From assembly GCA_016182805.1 (NCBI GenBank), contig JACPFV010000027.1, forward strand, positions 1 to 64,000: a stretch of 64,000 bases of DNA, in the 5' to 3' direction. The first letter of the stretch is position 1; each line of letters begins with the position of its first letter. This document shows positions 24,505-34,189 of this stretch, in pieces. Under the pieces are notes generated by a model that saw nothing but the letters and a program-made list of their open reading frames with translations, made no database searches and was not told the DNA's origin. The DNA is from Gammaproteobacteria bacterium. GTDB lineage: Bacteria > Pseudomonadota > Gammaproteobacteria > Nevskiales > Nevskiaceae. The translations under genes and the position numbers were made by a program.

Positions 24505-25740
24505 CTAAGCGGCGGCGCCGTCGTCCAGGCGCCGGAACACCAGGCAGGCGTTAGTGCCGCCGAAGCCGAAGCTGTTGGACAGCACGGTGTTCAGGCGCAC
24601 GCCGTCGCGGCGCTCGCGCACGATCGGCATGCCGGCGGCCGCGTCGTCCAGCGTCTCGATGTTGGCCGAAGCGGCGATGAAGCCGTGGCGCATCATCAGC
24701 AGGCTGTAGATCGCCTCGTGCACGCCGGCCGCGCCCAGCGAGTGGCCGGACAGCGACTTGGTCGAGCTGATCGGCGGCGCGCCCTCGCCGAACACCTCAC
24801 GGATCGCGCGCAGCTCGGCGATGTCCCCGACCGGCGTGCTGGTGCCGTGCGCGTTGATGTAGTCCACCGGCCCGGCGACGGTCGACAGCGCCTGGCGCAT
24901 GCAGCGCACCGCGCCCTCGCCCGAGGGCGCGACCATGTCGGCGCCGTCGGAGGTCGCGCCGTAGCCGACCAGTTCCGCATGAATCTTGGCGCCGCGGGCG
25001 CGCGCGTGCTCCAGATCCTCCAGCACCAGGATGCCGCCGCCGCCGGCGATCACGAAGCCGTCGCGGTCGCGGTCGTAGGCGCGCGAGGCCGTTTCCGGGC
25101 GTTCGTTGTAGCTGGAGGACAGCGCGCCCATGGCGTCGAACAGCATCGCCATGGACCAGTGCTCCTCCTCGCCGCCGCCGGCGAAGACGATGTCCTGCGC
25201 GCCGGCGCGGATCTGCTCGGCGGCGTGGCCGATGCAGTGCGCGCTGGTGGCGCAGGCCGAACTGATCGAGTAGTTCAGGCCCTTGATGCCGAAGCCGGTC
25301 GCCAGGCAGGCGGAAACCGTGCTGCCCATGGTGCGCGGGACCATGTACGGGCCGACGCGCTTGATGCCGCGCGCGCGCAGGTTGTCGGCGGCCTCCACCA
25401 GGTTGGACGGCGAGGCACCGCCGGTGCCGGCGATCAGGCCGGTGCGCGGATGCGCGACCTCGGCCGGCGTCAGCCCGGCGTCGGCGATCGCCTGCTGCAT
25501 CGCCAGGTAGGCGAACATCGCCGCCTCGCCCATGAAGCGGCGCAGCTTGCGGTCGATCAGCGCCTCGCAGTCGATCTGGATCTGGCCGGCGACCTGGCTG
25601 CGCAGCCCGGCGTCGCGGTATGCGGGGCTGAAGCGGATGCCGGAGCGGCCCTGCCGCAGCGATTCGGCGACGGTCTGTGGATCGTTGCCCAGGCACGACA
25701 CGATGCCCAGGCCGGTGACGACGACGCGGCGCGGTTGCAT
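24505..25740 (-). CDS. fabB: Beta-ketoacyl-ACP synthase I
   Basis: 411 aa. Elongates unsaturated acyl-ACP made by FabA. Catalytic residues C163, H298, K328 and H333 fall at the same numbers as in E. coli FabB ([30 protein letters not shown]). It overlaps fabA by one base (TGATG). With FabA it gives the oxygen-independent route to unsaturated membrane lipids. A separate fabF is present at 56501. Confidence 0.97.
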   Translation of the reverse strand: MQPRRVVVTGLGIVSCLGNDPQTVAESLRQGRSGIRFSPAYRDAGLRSQVAGQIQIDCEALIDRKLRRFMGEAAMFAYLAMQQAIADAGLTPAEVAHPRTGLIAGTGGASPSNLVEAADNLRARGIKRVGPYMVPRTMGSTVSACLATGFGIKGLNYSISSACATSAHCIGHAAEQIRAGAQDIVFAGGGEEEHWSMAMLFDAMGALSSSYNERPETASRAYDRDRDGFVIAGGGGILVLEDLEHARARGAKIHAELVGYGATSDGADMVAPSGEGAVRCMRQALSTVAGPVDYINAHGTSTPVGDIAELRAIREVFGEGAPPISSTKSLSGHSLGAAGVHEAIYSLLMMRHGFIAASANIETLDDAAAGMPIVRERRDGVRLNTVLSNSFGFGGTNACLVFRRLDDGAAA

Positions 25741-26291
25741 CAGAAGCCCTCGGTGGAATTGAACAGGCCGACCCGCAGGTCCTTGGCCGTGTAGATCTCG
25801 CGGCCGTCCACCGACAGCCTGCCGTCGGCGATGCCCATGATCAGCTTGCTGACGAACACGCGCTTGATATCGAGCCGGTACGAGACCACCCGCGCCGAGG
25901 GCAGCACCTGACCGCGGAAGCGTACCTCGTCCACGCCCAGCGCGCGCCCGCGCCCGCCGTGGCCGCTCCAGGCCAGGAAGAACCCGACGAGCTGCCACAT
26001 CGCGTCCAGCCCCAGGCAGCCGGGCATGACGGGATCGTCCGGAAAGTGGCAGTCGAAGAACCAGAGGTCCGGGCGGATGTCCAGCTCGGCCAGCAGCTCG
26101 CCCTTGCCGTGGGCGCCGCCCTCCGCCGAAATCCGCGTGATGCGGTCGACCATCAGCATGTTCGGCGCCGGCAGGCTCGCGAAGCCGGGGCCGAACACTT
26201 CGCCGCGCGAGCAGCGCAGCAGGTCGGCCTGGTCGTAGGACGCCCGGCGCTCGCGCGGCGGGCCGGAGGGCTGGGACGGCGTGGCAGTCAT
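25740..26291 (-). CDS. fabA: 3-hydroxydecanoyl-ACP dehydratase/isomerase
   Basis: 183 aa. Dehydrates and isomerises C10 acyl-ACP to the cis-3 form, the branch point to unsaturated fatty acids. The active-site His82 ([15 protein letters not shown]) and Asp96 ([11 protein letters not shown]) are intact. An N-terminal extension of about 12 residues is present. AAGG lies 8 nt before the ATG. An FNR-type box is centred 125 nt upstream. Confidence 0.97.
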   Translation of the reverse strand: MTATPSQPSGPPRERRASYDQADLLRCSRGEVFGPGFASLPAPNMLMVDRITRISAEGGAHGKGELLAELDIRPDLWFFDCHFPDDPVMPGCLGLDAMWQLVGFFLAWSGHGGRGRALGVDEVRFRGQVLPSARVVSYRLDIKRVFVSKLIMGIADGRLSVDGREIYTAKDLRVGLFNSTEGF

Positions 26292-26607
26292 GACAATACC
26301 TTGTGGTGGCGCCGGGGGTTCGGTTGCAGCGGCGGCCGCGGCGCTGGCGCGCTGTCGCGGTCCTTCGGACGCGCCCGCGGCAGGATGCGCGAATCGGACC
26401 GGCGCGCCTTTGACGTAGATCAAGATGGGGTCGGAATGTTCCGGCCGGCATCCGCACGCGGCGACGCGCCCGCCGCGGCATGTTACAGGCACCCATGGGC
26501 GCCGGCGACCGCGCCGGCCGGCATCGGGCTTTCCAGGTGAAGCGGCAGGGCGCGCCCCGGCCCGGCCCCGACTCCACCCGGATACGGCCGCCGGCGCGGC
26601 CGGCGGA
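26292..26607. other. Intergenic region between fabA and the downstream end of the decarboxylase operon
   Basis: No gene is evident in these 316 bases. They hold the fabA leader, an FNR-type box (26410-26423) and, just beyond the stop of the decarboxylase-like gene, a 7-bp GC hairpin (26588-26594 with 26600-26606) without a T-run, a weak candidate for the end of that operon's transcript. Confidence 0.4.
26410..26423 (-). promoter_or_regulatory. FNR-type box before fabAB
   Basis: TTGACGTAGATCAA, full match to TTGAY-N4-ATCAA. It is centred about 125 nt before the fabA ATG. On the minus strand a possible -10 (CATCCT, 26387-26382) begins about 29 nt from its centre. Confidence 0.65.
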
Positions 26608-27390
26608 TCAGTCGGCCGGCTCGCCGAACGGCAGGATCACCCGCAGCGCATCGTTGCGGAACACGGCGAACGGCTTGGCGCGGTCCAGCCCCAGCGCCCG
26701 CACGGTGCGCGCGCAGGGGCCGTCGCCGAGCGTTTTCAGCTTCAGCGAGGCGGCACCGCCGAAGCGCAGGCGGCCGTCGGTCGGGATCGCCGTGTGCAGC
26801 AGCCGGCCGCGCAGCGCCGAGAAGGTCGTGACCGGAAATGCGGCCAGCGACAGCCCCGGCCCGCTGCGGCACTCGAGACTCAGCTCGCCTTCGAGGCCGA
26901 TGCTCACGGCGTCGCGCCCGAACTGCGTGCGGATCGGCTTGACGTATTTCGGGTAGCCCCAGAACTCGACGCCGGCGGCGCGCGCCAACTCGGTGGTCAC
27001 AGGCAGGTTGACGACGTGGAACGCCGCGTCCGGCTCCCGCTCCGGGCGGCGCAGCAGGCGCCACAGCGACGGCGCGCTGCCGCGCCGGCGCACCAGGATC
27101 ACCAGCCCGATCTCGTTGTAGGAACCGATGGTGGTGCCGCGGTACTCGAACGCGGCGAAGCCGGCCACGGCCTTGCCGAACACCGGCAGCGGCTCCAGCC
27201 GGCCGTCGGGCACCAGCGCGGCCGCCGCGGCCAGCGGCACCCGCCAGAACGCGAACAACTGGCTGACGTCGTCGTACAGGATCGGCATGTCGCAGCGGCC
27301 GGCCGAGCAGTGCGCCTCGACCTGCCGCGCGCCGGCCAGGAAGGGATGGGAATAGCGGCTCGCGGTCTTGCCTGCGCCGTCGGCATTCAT
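26608..27390 (-). CDS. Acetoacetate decarboxylase-family protein
   Basis: 260 aa. Matches the acetoacetate decarboxylase fold: [19 protein letters not shown] and [12 protein letters not shown], where the first Lys is in the place of the Schiff-base Lys; its usual neighbour Lys is Tyr here. Many such relatives do not decarboxylate acetoacetate but act on other keto acids. It overlaps the upstream acyl-CoA dehydrogenase gene by 4 nt (ATGA), so it shares that operon. Function within a degradation pathway is inferred. Confidence 0.7.
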   Translation of the reverse strand: MNADGAGKTASRYSHPFLAGARQVEAHCSAGRCDMPILYDDVSQLFAFWRVPLAAAAALVPDGRLEPLPVFGKAVAGFAAFEYRGTTIGSYNEIGLVILVRRRGSAPSLWRLLRRPEREPDAAFHVVNLPVTTELARAAGVEFWGYPKYVKPIRTQFGRDAVSIGLEGELSLECRSGPGLSLAAFPVTTFSALRGRLLHTAIPTDGRLRFGGAASLKLKTLGDGPCARTVRALGLDRAKPFAVFRNDALRVILPFGEPAD

Positions 27391-28772
27391 GGTCGGGTGC
27401 TCCTCGTCATGGACTGGATCAGTTCTTCCTGCATGTCCTCGATCACCGCCAGCCGGTTGATCTGGTTGGTGCCCTCGAAGATCTGGGTGAGGCGCGCGTC
27501 GCGGAACAGCTTCTCCACGCCGCGGTGATGCAGCATGCCGTGGTTGCCCAGCAGGTCCATCGCGCGCTCGCACACGCGCACGGCGACGTCGGTGCAGTGG
27601 AACTTGCAGATCGAGGCTTCGGCCTGCACCGGGGTGAAGCTGCGCCCCTTGTTCCACACCAGCGCGCGGATGGCGGCGGTCTCGGCGAGCATGTCCGCCA
27701 GCATCAGCTGGATCTCCTGGTGGTGGATCAGCGGCTTTCCGCCCAGGCGGTAGCGGCAGGCGAAGTCGGTGGCGATCTCCACCGCCCGCTGCGCGAAGCC
27801 GACCGCCATCGACGCCACCGGGATGCGGGACAGGTTCAGGGTGGCGCGGTTGAGCGCCCAGCCCTTGCGCAGCCCGCCGATGACGTGGTCGTCGGGGACG
27901 TAGACGTCCTGGAAATGCAGCTCGGCCGCGCCGGAGGCGCGCATGCCCATCTTCAGCTCCGTGCGCGCCACCGCATAGCCGGGCATGTCGCTGCGCACCA
28001 GGAACGCGGTCCAGGACGCCATGCCCTCGTGCTCCAGCGCCGCGAACACGACGATGCTGCGGGCGATGTCGCCGCCGCTGATAAAGCACTTGCGGCCGCT
28101 CAGCCGCCAGCCGCCGTCGGCGCGCCGTGCGACCACGGTGGGCTTGTAGACGCGCGCGCCGGCGCCGTCCTCGACGTCGGAGCCGGCCGCCGGCTCGGTG
28201 ATGGCGAAGGCGAACACGTGCGGCCGCCCGGCGCGGATGTCGCGGAACGCCGGCACCACGAAGCGGCGCAACGCACCCAGGTCGCCGGACAGCAGGATCG
28301 GAGCCAGCCCGAGCTGGTGCGCGCTCAGGTACAGCATGAGCCCGCCGCAGGCGCGCGCCAGTTCCTCGGTCTTGATGGACACCGCCCAGGCGAAGGGATG
28401 ATGGACGCGGCTCCAGCTCATGGAGCCCAGCGGCCAGGGCAGCATGTCGGTCATCAGCCCGGCCGCGCCCGCCTTGCGCAGTATCGCGTCGAGCGTCGCC
28501 GCGTCGGCGTCGTGCCCGGCGGCATCGATCGCCAGCGCGTGCGGCATGAGTTCGCGCTCGGCGAACTCCCGCGCCTGCCGCCGCAGGCGGCGCAGGGCCC
28601 ACGGCAGGCGCGCGGTTTCGCGCCGCCACAGCGCGTCGGCGTCGTAGCGGACCAGCGGCCGGGTAAGCGCGGATATTTCCTCGAAGGCCGCGCGCGGCGA
28701 CAGCGGATGGCAGGGCGGAAGGTGGCCGTCGAGGGACGGCAGGCTCGGTGTCGGCAGGCCGGCGCTATCCAT
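27387..28772 (-). CDS. Acyl-CoA dehydrogenase (catalytic member of a pair)
   Basis: 461 aa, longer than the usual 380-400. The FAD/substrate motif FAITEPAAGSDVED and the C-terminal FEGTNQINRLAVIEDM, with the catalytic Glu of EGTNQ, are intact. An N-terminal extension of about 70 residues is present. The ATG overlaps the preceding gene by 8 nt, so the two dehydrogenase-like proteins are made together. The substrate is unknown; an acyl-CoA of a side chain or cyclic compound is possible. Confidence 0.8.
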   Translation of the reverse strand: MDSAGLPTPSLPSLDGHLPPCHPLSPRAAFEEISALTRPLVRYDADALWRRETARLPWALRRLRRQAREFAERELMPHALAIDAAGHDADAATLDAILRKAGAAGLMTDMLPWPLGSMSWSRVHHPFAWAVSIKTEELARACGGLMLYLSAHQLGLAPILLSGDLGALRRFVVPAFRDIRAGRPHVFAFAITEPAAGSDVEDGAGARVYKPTVVARRADGGWRLSGRKCFISGGDIARSIVVFAALEHEGMASWTAFLVRSDMPGYAVARTELKMGMRASGAAELHFQDVYVPDDHVIGGLRKGWALNRATLNLSRIPVASMAVGFAQRAVEIATDFACRYRLGGKPLIHHQEIQLMLADMLAETAAIRALVWNKGRSFTPVQAEASICKFHCTDVAVRVCERAMDLLGNHGMLHHRGVEKLFRDARLTQIFEGTNQINRLAVIEDMQEELIQSMTRSTRP

Positions 28773-29919
28773 GCAGGCGCTCCCACTCCGCGGCGAACAG
28801 ATGCAACTCGGCGGGCGTGCCCGCCAGCAGCCGCAGGGTGTTGTTGTCGCGCACGATCTTCTCCATGCCGACGTCGCGCATGTAGCCGGTGCCGCCGAAG
28901 GTCTGCAAGGCGTCGTTGGCGGCACGGCACAGCCGCAGATGCAGCTCGGCGCGCAGGCTGAACACCCGTGCAAGATGCGCCGGCGCCGGCGCCAGGCCGC
29001 ACAGCCCGGCGAGCGCCGCCTCGGCGGTTTCGACCGCGCCGCGCGCGCCCGCCAGCAGCAACTGCACCGCCGGGTGGCGGGCGATGGCCGCCCCGCCTTG
29101 CCTGCGCGTGGCCGTGTACTGCCGCGCCAGCGCCAGCGCCTTGCCGGTGCATCCCAGCGCGATCGACATCAGGCCCAGCGCGTTCAGATGCAGCGCGCCG
29201 GCATAAAGGCCGCGCGCGGCGATGGCATCGCAGTCCAGGCGGCCCGCGTCGGCGCCGCACCAGCCGAAGCTGCGCAGCTCGTCGAAACCGTGGCTGTGCG
29301 GGAACAGCGTCAGATCGAGATCGGCGCGGGAGTACAGGTGCCAGCCCAGTTGCCCGTCCGCCGTCATGCGCGGCGCCATCAGGTGCCGCCACACGTCGGC
29401 ACTGTGCAGCGGAATCGGCGTATCGCCAGCGGGCGCGAGCCAGTCGTGCAGGAAAGCGCCATCCGCGCCGGCGAATTCCCGGCCGGAGAAATAGCGGGCC
29501 AGGGCGTGGCGGCCGAGGCCGTAATGCCCTTGCAGGGACGGCAGGACGCCACCTTCCGGCAGCGGCGCGCCGGCCGCGCGCACCAGCCACCGCCCCAACG
29601 CAAGCTGGTGCAGCTGGAACGCCACGCCGGCGTTGACCGCCGCCAGGCGCACCAGGATTTCCACCGACAGGCGCAGGCCGCCGCCGTCGAGGTTTTCCCA
29701 CAGGCCGACGCCTTCTTCGTCGCCGGTGCCAAGCAGGCCCGCGTCCACCGCCTGGCTAACGATTTCCGCCAGTTTCTCCGCCGCGAGCGGCTGCTCGGGG
29801 CGCTCCACGGCCGGCGCGATGAAGCGCTGGGCGTACTGCTCGACCTGCTGGACGATCAGCGCGATGTCGTCCTGCGCAAGAGGAGACAGCGAGACCGAAC
29901 CTGCACCGGCAACCGGCAT
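28765..29919 (-). CDS. Acyl-CoA dehydrogenase-like protein lacking the catalytic Glu
   Basis: 384 aa. N-terminal helical domain and C-terminal domain of the family are clear (TFGGTGYMRDVGMEKIVRDNNTLRLL). The next residues read AGTPAEL where active enzymes have EGT, so the general base is replaced by Ala. The middle domain is also divergent. It probably pairs with the following complete dehydrogenase in a heteromer, as in steroid side-chain enzymes, where one subunit lacks the base. This is inference. Confidence 0.7.
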   Translation of the reverse strand: MPVAGAGSVSLSPLAQDDIALIVQQVEQYAQRFIAPAVERPEQPLAAEKLAEIVSQAVDAGLLGTGDEEGVGLWENLDGGGLRLSVEILVRLAAVNAGVAFQLHQLALGRWLVRAAGAPLPEGGVLPSLQGHYGLGRHALARYFSGREFAGADGAFLHDWLAPAGDTPIPLHSADVWRHLMAPRMTADGQLGWHLYSRADLDLTLFPHSHGFDELRSFGWCGADAGRLDCDAIAARGLYAGALHLNALGLMSIALGCTGKALALARQYTATRRQGGAAIARHPAVQLLLAGARGAVETAEAALAGLCGLAPAPAHLARVFSLRAELHLRLCRAANDALQTFGGTGYMRDVGMEKIVRDNNTLRLLAGTPAELHLFAAEWERLHG

Positions 29920-30055
29920 TAATTTCCTCCGCCGTGTCCGTTGGCGAACCTGTGTATGGCGGAACTGATGCTAGTCAGCCGGACGCGCGCTCGGAATGAG
30001 GTTTTCCGACAAGAACTTGATCTTTTCGGACGACGGCCCGCCGGGGCGCCAGGCG

Positions 30056-31054
30056 TCAGCGCAAGGAGCCGGGCGGTACGCCCTTCCAGCGCTTGAACGC
30101 ATGGATGAAGCTCGACGCCTCCGCATAGCCGAGCCGCTCGGCGATTTCCTCCACGCTCAGCCGGGCGCGCAGCAGTTCCTCGGCCAGCGCCTCGCGCACC
30201 TCGTCCACCAGCTCGCGATACGAAGTGCCCGCGGCCGCCAGGCGCCGGTGCAGCGTGCGCGGAGTCATGTGCAGCGACTCGGCGATATCCGCCATGCCGC
30301 GGATCGCGCCGGGGCTGCGCAGCAGGCGGTCGCGCACCTCCCCAACGACGCCGCTGCGCGCCTTGCGCCGGTTCAGCAACTCCCGGCATTGCTGCTCGCA
30401 GAGCTGCGCGGTGGCCTCGTTGGCCTGCGGCAGGGGCAGGTCCATGATGGCCGCGTCCAGCACGGCGACGTTCGCCGGCCGGTCGAACAGCGGCATCACG
30501 CCGAAGACCTCGACGAATCGCTCCGCGTAGCGCGGCCGGGGAAAGCGGCATTCCACCCGACGCAGCGGCAAGGCGACGGAGAACAGCTCCTTCTGGATCA
30601 GGCGGATCGCGGCGGAGTCGCGCTCGACCATGAATTGCCGCACGTCCGGCGGAACGCCGGCGTCGTCCATCCACAGCCGGAACTCCTGCGCGTCCTCGTC
30701 GCTGCGCAGGCGCGTGAAGACGTAGGTGAGGTCGAGATAGCGCATGCCCAGGCTGGCCGCGCTGCGCAGGCTGCGGCTGCTGATCAGGGCGAAGCCCCAG
30801 ATACCGTAGGCGGTGAGGTGATAGCGCAGGCCGGCGTCGAGTCCCAGGCCCTCGGCGTCCGGCAGGTGCCGCTGCAGGTTGCGCACGATCTGCAACTCCT
30901 GCCGAGCCTCGACGTCGGACGCCGGGTTCTTCAGCGTCGGCTCGTCCAGGCCGGTGCCGTCCAGGCACTGCGCCATGGTCAGGCCGCGCTCGCAGCCGAG
31001 CTGCGCCAGCAGGCGGGCGCTGCTGGTGCTGCGGCGGAAATCCCATTGAGGCAT
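30056..31054 (-). CDS. AraC-family transcription regulator
   Basis: 332 aa. N-terminal arabinose-binding-type domain (OruR/ArgR-like, about 20-210) and a C-terminal AraC helix-turn-helix pair with VEEIAERLGYAEASSFIHAFKRWKGVPPG. It lies 136 nt upstream of the acyl-CoA dehydrogenase operon on the same strand and is the likely regulator of that operon; the effector is unknown. Confidence 0.85.
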   Translation of the reverse strand: MPQWDFRRSTSSARLLAQLGCERGLTMAQCLDGTGLDEPTLKNPASDVEARQELQIVRNLQRHLPDAEGLGLDAGLRYHLTAYGIWGFALISSRSLRSAASLGMRYLDLTYVFTRLRSDEDAQEFRLWMDDAGVPPDVRQFMVERDSAAIRLIQKELFSVALPLRRVECRFPRPRYAERFVEVFGVMPLFDRPANVAVLDAAIMDLPLPQANEATAQLCEQQCRELLNRRKARSGVVGEVRDRLLRSPGAIRGMADIAESLHMTPRTLHRRLAAAGTSYRELVDEVREALAEELLRARLSVEEIAERLGYAEASSFIHAFKRWKGVPPGSLR

Positions 31055-31111
31055 GGGCCGAAGAATAGCGCGCCGGCTACGCGGGCTCGACGGCGGACGC
31101 CGCGGCGCGGG

Positions 31112-32611
31112 TCAGGCCGGCGGCGGCGCAGCGGAGCTGTCGAAGATCTGCGCCCACAGCGCGTCCACCCGCCGCACCACGTCCTCGCGCATGACGATCG
31201 GCCGGCCCCACGGCCGGCTGGACTCCGCCGGACCTTTCGTGGTGGCGTCGAAGCCGATCTTGCCGCCGAGGTTGGGCACCGGGCTGGCGAAGTCGAGGTA
31301 GTCGATCGGCGTGCGGTCCAGGACCAGCGTGTCGCGCGCGGGGTCCATGCGGGTGGAAAGCGCCCACATCACCTCCTTCCAGTCGCGCACGTTGATGTCC
31401 TCGTCGGTCACGATCACGAACTTGGTGTAGGTGAACTGCCGCAGGTACGACCAGACGCCCATCATGATGCGCCGCGCGTGTCCGGGGTAACGCTTGCGGA
31501 TGCTGACGCAGGCGATGCGGTACGAACACGCCTCCGGCGGCAGGTAGAAGTCGACGATTTCCGGAAACTGCTTTTGCAGCAGCGGCACGAACACCTCGTT
31601 GAGCGCCGCCGCCATCACCGACGGCTCGTCGTACGGCGAGCGCCCCATGTAGGTGCTGTGGTAGATCGGCGCGTCGCGGTGGGTGATGCACTCGATCGTC
31701 ATCACCGGGAACATGCCCTGCGCGTTGTAGTAGCCGGTGTGGTCGCCGAACGGCCCTTCCAGCGCCTCCTCGCCCGGCTCGATGTAGCCTTCGAACACGA
31801 TCTCCGCCGTCGCCGGCACCTGCAAGTCGTTGGTCAGGCAGCGCGCCACCTCGCTGCGCGCCCCGCGCAGCAGGCCGGCGAACTGGTATTCCGAGATCGT
31901 GTCCGGCACCGGCGTCACCGCGGCCAGCGTGGTCGCGGGGTCGGCGCCGATCGCCACCGCGATCGGAAATCGACGGCCGGGCCGCGCCTCGCGCCAGTCC
32001 TGGAAGTCGATCGCGCCGCCGCGGTGGGGCAGCCAGCGCATGATCACCTTGTTCGGCGCCAGCACCTGCTGGCGGTAGATGCCGATGTTCTGGCGCTCCT
32101 TGTACGGCCCGCGCGTGATGACCAGGCCGAAGCTGATCAGCGGGCCGGCGTCCTCCGGCCAGCAGGTCTGGATCGGGAAGCGGTTGACGTCGACCTCGCC
32201 GCCGCGCAGCACGTGCTGCCGGCACGGCGCCTCGTTGACCACCCGCGGCGTGGTGTTCAGCGCGTGGCGCAGTTGCGGGAAGCGCTCGATCGCCTCGGTC
32301 AGGTCGCGCGGCCACTGCGGTTCCTTGAGGAAGGCCAGCAACCGCCCCAGCTCGCGCAGTTCCTCCACCGACTCGCGGCCCATGCCCAGCGCCACGCGCT
32401 GGGTCGTGCCGAACAGGTTGCCCAGCATCGGCATCGAGCCGCCGACCGGGTTTTCGAACAGCAGCGCCGGTCCGCCGGCCTTGAGCGCGCGCTGGCAGAT
32501 CTCGGTGACTTCCAGGCGCGGGTCCACCGGCTGCGCGACTCGCCGCAGGCTGCCGTCGCGCTCGAGCGCGCGCAGGAAGTCCCTCAGGCTGTTGAAGGAA
32601 GCGCCGCGCAC
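31112..32611 (-). CDS. ubiD: 4-hydroxy-3-polyprenylbenzoate decarboxylase
   Basis: 499 aa. Uses prenylated FMN to remove the carboxyl group from the ubiquinone precursor. Matches UbiD along its length: [35 protein letters not shown], and the Glu-rich centre near [24 protein letters not shown]. It begins with GTG; the N-terminus fits E. coli UbiD at this point. It is not in an operon with a UbiX gene in this window. A UbiU/V/T operon lies 2 kb to the right. Confidence 0.95.
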   Translation of the reverse strand: MRGASFNSLRDFLRALERDGSLRRVAQPVDPRLEVTEICQRALKAGGPALLFENPVGGSMPMLGNLFGTTQRVALGMGRESVEELRELGRLLAFLKEPQWPRDLTEAIERFPQLRHALNTTPRVVNEAPCRQHVLRGGEVDVNRFPIQTCWPEDAGPLISFGLVITRGPYKERQNIGIYRQQVLAPNKVIMRWLPHRGGAIDFQDWREARPGRRFPIAVAIGADPATTLAAVTPVPDTISEYQFAGLLRGARSEVARCLTNDLQVPATAEIVFEGYIEPGEEALEGPFGDHTGYYNAQGMFPVMTIECITHRDAPIYHSTYMGRSPYDEPSVMAAALNEVFVPLLQKQFPEIVDFYLPPEACSYRIACVSIRKRYPGHARRIMMGVWSYLRQFTYTKFVIVTDEDINVRDWKEVMWALSTRMDPARDTLVLDRTPIDYLDFASPVPNLGGKIGFDATTKGPAESSRPWGRPIVMREDVVRRVDALWAQIFDSSAAPPPA

Positions 32612-32630
32612 GCCAGGGCCGCCCGCCCTT

Positions 32631-33011
32631 TCAGATTGCCCAGGGCGTGGCGCTGTGCGCGCGAGCCACCCAGGCGATGTAGATCAGGCACGCCAGGCTG
32701 CCGGCGACGGCCGGGGCGCGCAGCGGCGTGGACACGGCCGGCGCCATGGCGACGCGCGCGAGCACGATGTAGGCGACGAAGCCCAGCAGCTTGGCGGTGA
32801 GCCAGCCCTGCGCAAAGGGGTACTGGCCGGATGCCCACATCAGCGCCAACGCGCTGGCCAGCAGCAGGCCGTTGTTGGCCAGCGTCAGCCGCTGGACCGC
32901 CGGTTGCCGCAGGCGCTCCGGCGCCAGCCAGCCGAGGTAGCTGACGAAAAACAGCGAAAACAACGCCCCCACGACCGTGGCGAGATGCACGGTCTTCAGT
33001 GCGAAGTACAT
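32631..33011 (-). CDS. SirB2-family membrane protein
   Basis: 126 aa, with four predicted membrane segments over almost its full length: about 5-27, 45-60, 68-87 and 101-120. The opening [10 protein letters not shown] followed by [12 protein letters not shown] is typical of SirB2 proteins, whose function is unclear. The ATG has GGGAG 7 nt upstream. It lies 20 nt before ubiD on the same strand and divergent from the operon at 33256. Confidence 0.75.
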   Translation of the reverse strand: MYFALKTVHLATVVGALFSLFFVSYLGWLAPERLRQPAVQRLTLANNGLLLASALALMWASGQYPFAQGWLTAKLLGFVAYIVLARVAMAPAVSTPLRAPAVAGSLACLIYIAWVARAHSATPWAI

Positions 33012-33151
33012 TGCGACTCCCGATGGCGATGCCGGAATGCAGAAGCAGGTGAGGATTCCCGGGCCCACGCGTTCGGAGGGCGAGGCGTGGGGAAGGAGGG
33101 GTACCCGGGAATCCTCGAGGCAAATCGTGATCGATCCGGAGATGGCCCGTA

Positions 33152-33165
33152 TTGATCTATATCAA
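33152..33165 (+). promoter_or_regulatory. FNR-type box 1 of a tandem pair
   Basis: TTGATCTATATCAA, perfect half-sites. It lies 23 bp before box 2, on nearly the same face of the helix (about two turns). It could also serve the divergent sirB2/ubiD genes, whose start is 147 nt away. Confidence 0.8.
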
Positions 33166-33174
33166 GAGCGGGTA

Positions 33175-33188
33175 TTGATCTACATCAA
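33175..33188 (+). promoter_or_regulatory. FNR-type box 2 and promoter of the radical SAM/ubiUVT operon
   Basis: TTGATCTACATCAA, perfect half-sites, centred 74 nt before the start at 33256. A -10-like TAAGGT (33211-33216) begins 29 nt from the centre, as at narX. Confidence 0.85.
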
Positions 33189-33255
33189 GAATCCGCCGGA
33201 CCCGCGCTGGTAAGGTCCGCGCCCTCTTCGCGGGCGGGCTCCCGGTTTTTCTTCC

Positions 33256-34173
33256 ATGCAGCTGGCGCAGGTGGTCAATACCTTCGGGCGGGCGATGCGC
33301 CGGCGCTACGGCTACAAGGTGCACAAGCTGCCGATCGACGCCGGCTTCACCTGCCCCAACCGCGACGGCAACCGCGGCCGCGGCGGCTGCACCTTCTGCA
33401 ACAACCGCTCGTTCTCGCCCAACGGGCGCCGCGCCTCGATTCCGGACCAGCTCGACACCGGCGCGCGCATCGTCCGCCGCCTGACGCGGGCCGCGCGCTA
33501 CCTGGCGTATTTCCAGGCCTACACCAATACATATGCCGCGGTGGAGGAACTGGCGCCGCTGTACGACGAGGCGCTGCGCCACGACGACGTCATCGGCCTG
33601 TCGGTCGGCACGCGGCCGGACTGCGTGCCGGACGAGGTGCTCGACCTGCTGTGCGCCCACCGCGACCGGGGCCGCGAGGTGTGGCTGGAGCTGGGGCTGC
33701 AATCGGCGTTCGACGACAGCCTTCGGCGCGTCAACCGCGGCCACGGCTTCGCCGAGTACGCCGACGCCGTGCGGCGGGCGCGCCGGCGCGGCCTGCAGGT
33801 GTGCACCCACCTGATCGTGGGCCTGCCCGGCGAGCGCGCCGCCGACAGCCTGGTCAGCCTGGAGCGCGTGCTGGAGCACGGCGTGGACGGACTCAAGGTC
33901 CATCCTCTGCACGTGGTCCGCGGCACCAAGCTGGCGCTCGAGTGGCGCCGCGGCGGCTACCGGCCGCTGGCGCTGGAGGATTACGCCGAGGTCGCCGCCG
34001 AGATCGTGCGGCGCAGCCCGCCGCAGATCGTGTTCCACCGCCTCACCGGGACGGCGGGGCGGACGCTGCTGTTGGCGCCCGAATGGTGCGCCGGAAAATG
34101 GGCGGTGCTGAACCGCATCGCCCGCATCCTGGACCCGGCGTGCGCCGGCGCAGCGGCGCCGGCCGCGCCCTGA
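33256..34173 (+). CDS. Radical SAM protein, YhcC/TIGR01212 family
   Basis: 305 aa. Cluster-binding cysteines C33, C45 and C48 form CX11CX2C, the unusual spacing that marks this family and separates it from HemN. GFTCPNRDG, LELGLQSAFDD and HLIVGLPGE are conserved family blocks. E. coli YhcC is of unclear function. It is the first gene of a plus-strand run to ubiT and follows two FNR-type boxes, so it is probably made without oxygen. The ribosome site is weak. Confidence 0.88.
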   Translation: MQLAQVVNTFGRAMRRRYGYKVHKLPIDAGFTCPNRDGNRGRGGCTFCNNRSFSPNGRRASIPDQLDTGARIVRRLTRAARYLAYFQAYTNTYAAVEELAPLYDEALRHDDVIGLSVGTRPDCVPDEVLDLLCAHRDRGREVWLELGLQSAFDDSLRRVNRGHGFAEYADAVRRARRRGLQVCTHLIVGLPGERAADSLVSLERVLEHGVDGLKVHPLHVVRGTKLALEWRRGGYRPLALEDYAEVAAEIVRRSPPQIVFHRLTGTAGRTLLLAPEWCAGKWAVLNRIARILDPACAGAAAPAAP

Positions 34174-34189
34174 CGAGGAGGACCCCGCC

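Noticed and set aside
30015-30030. TTGATC followed by TTTTCGG between the AraC gene and the dehydrogenase operon, considered as an FNR-type box
   Set aside because: Only the left half-site is present; the right half lacks ATCAA.
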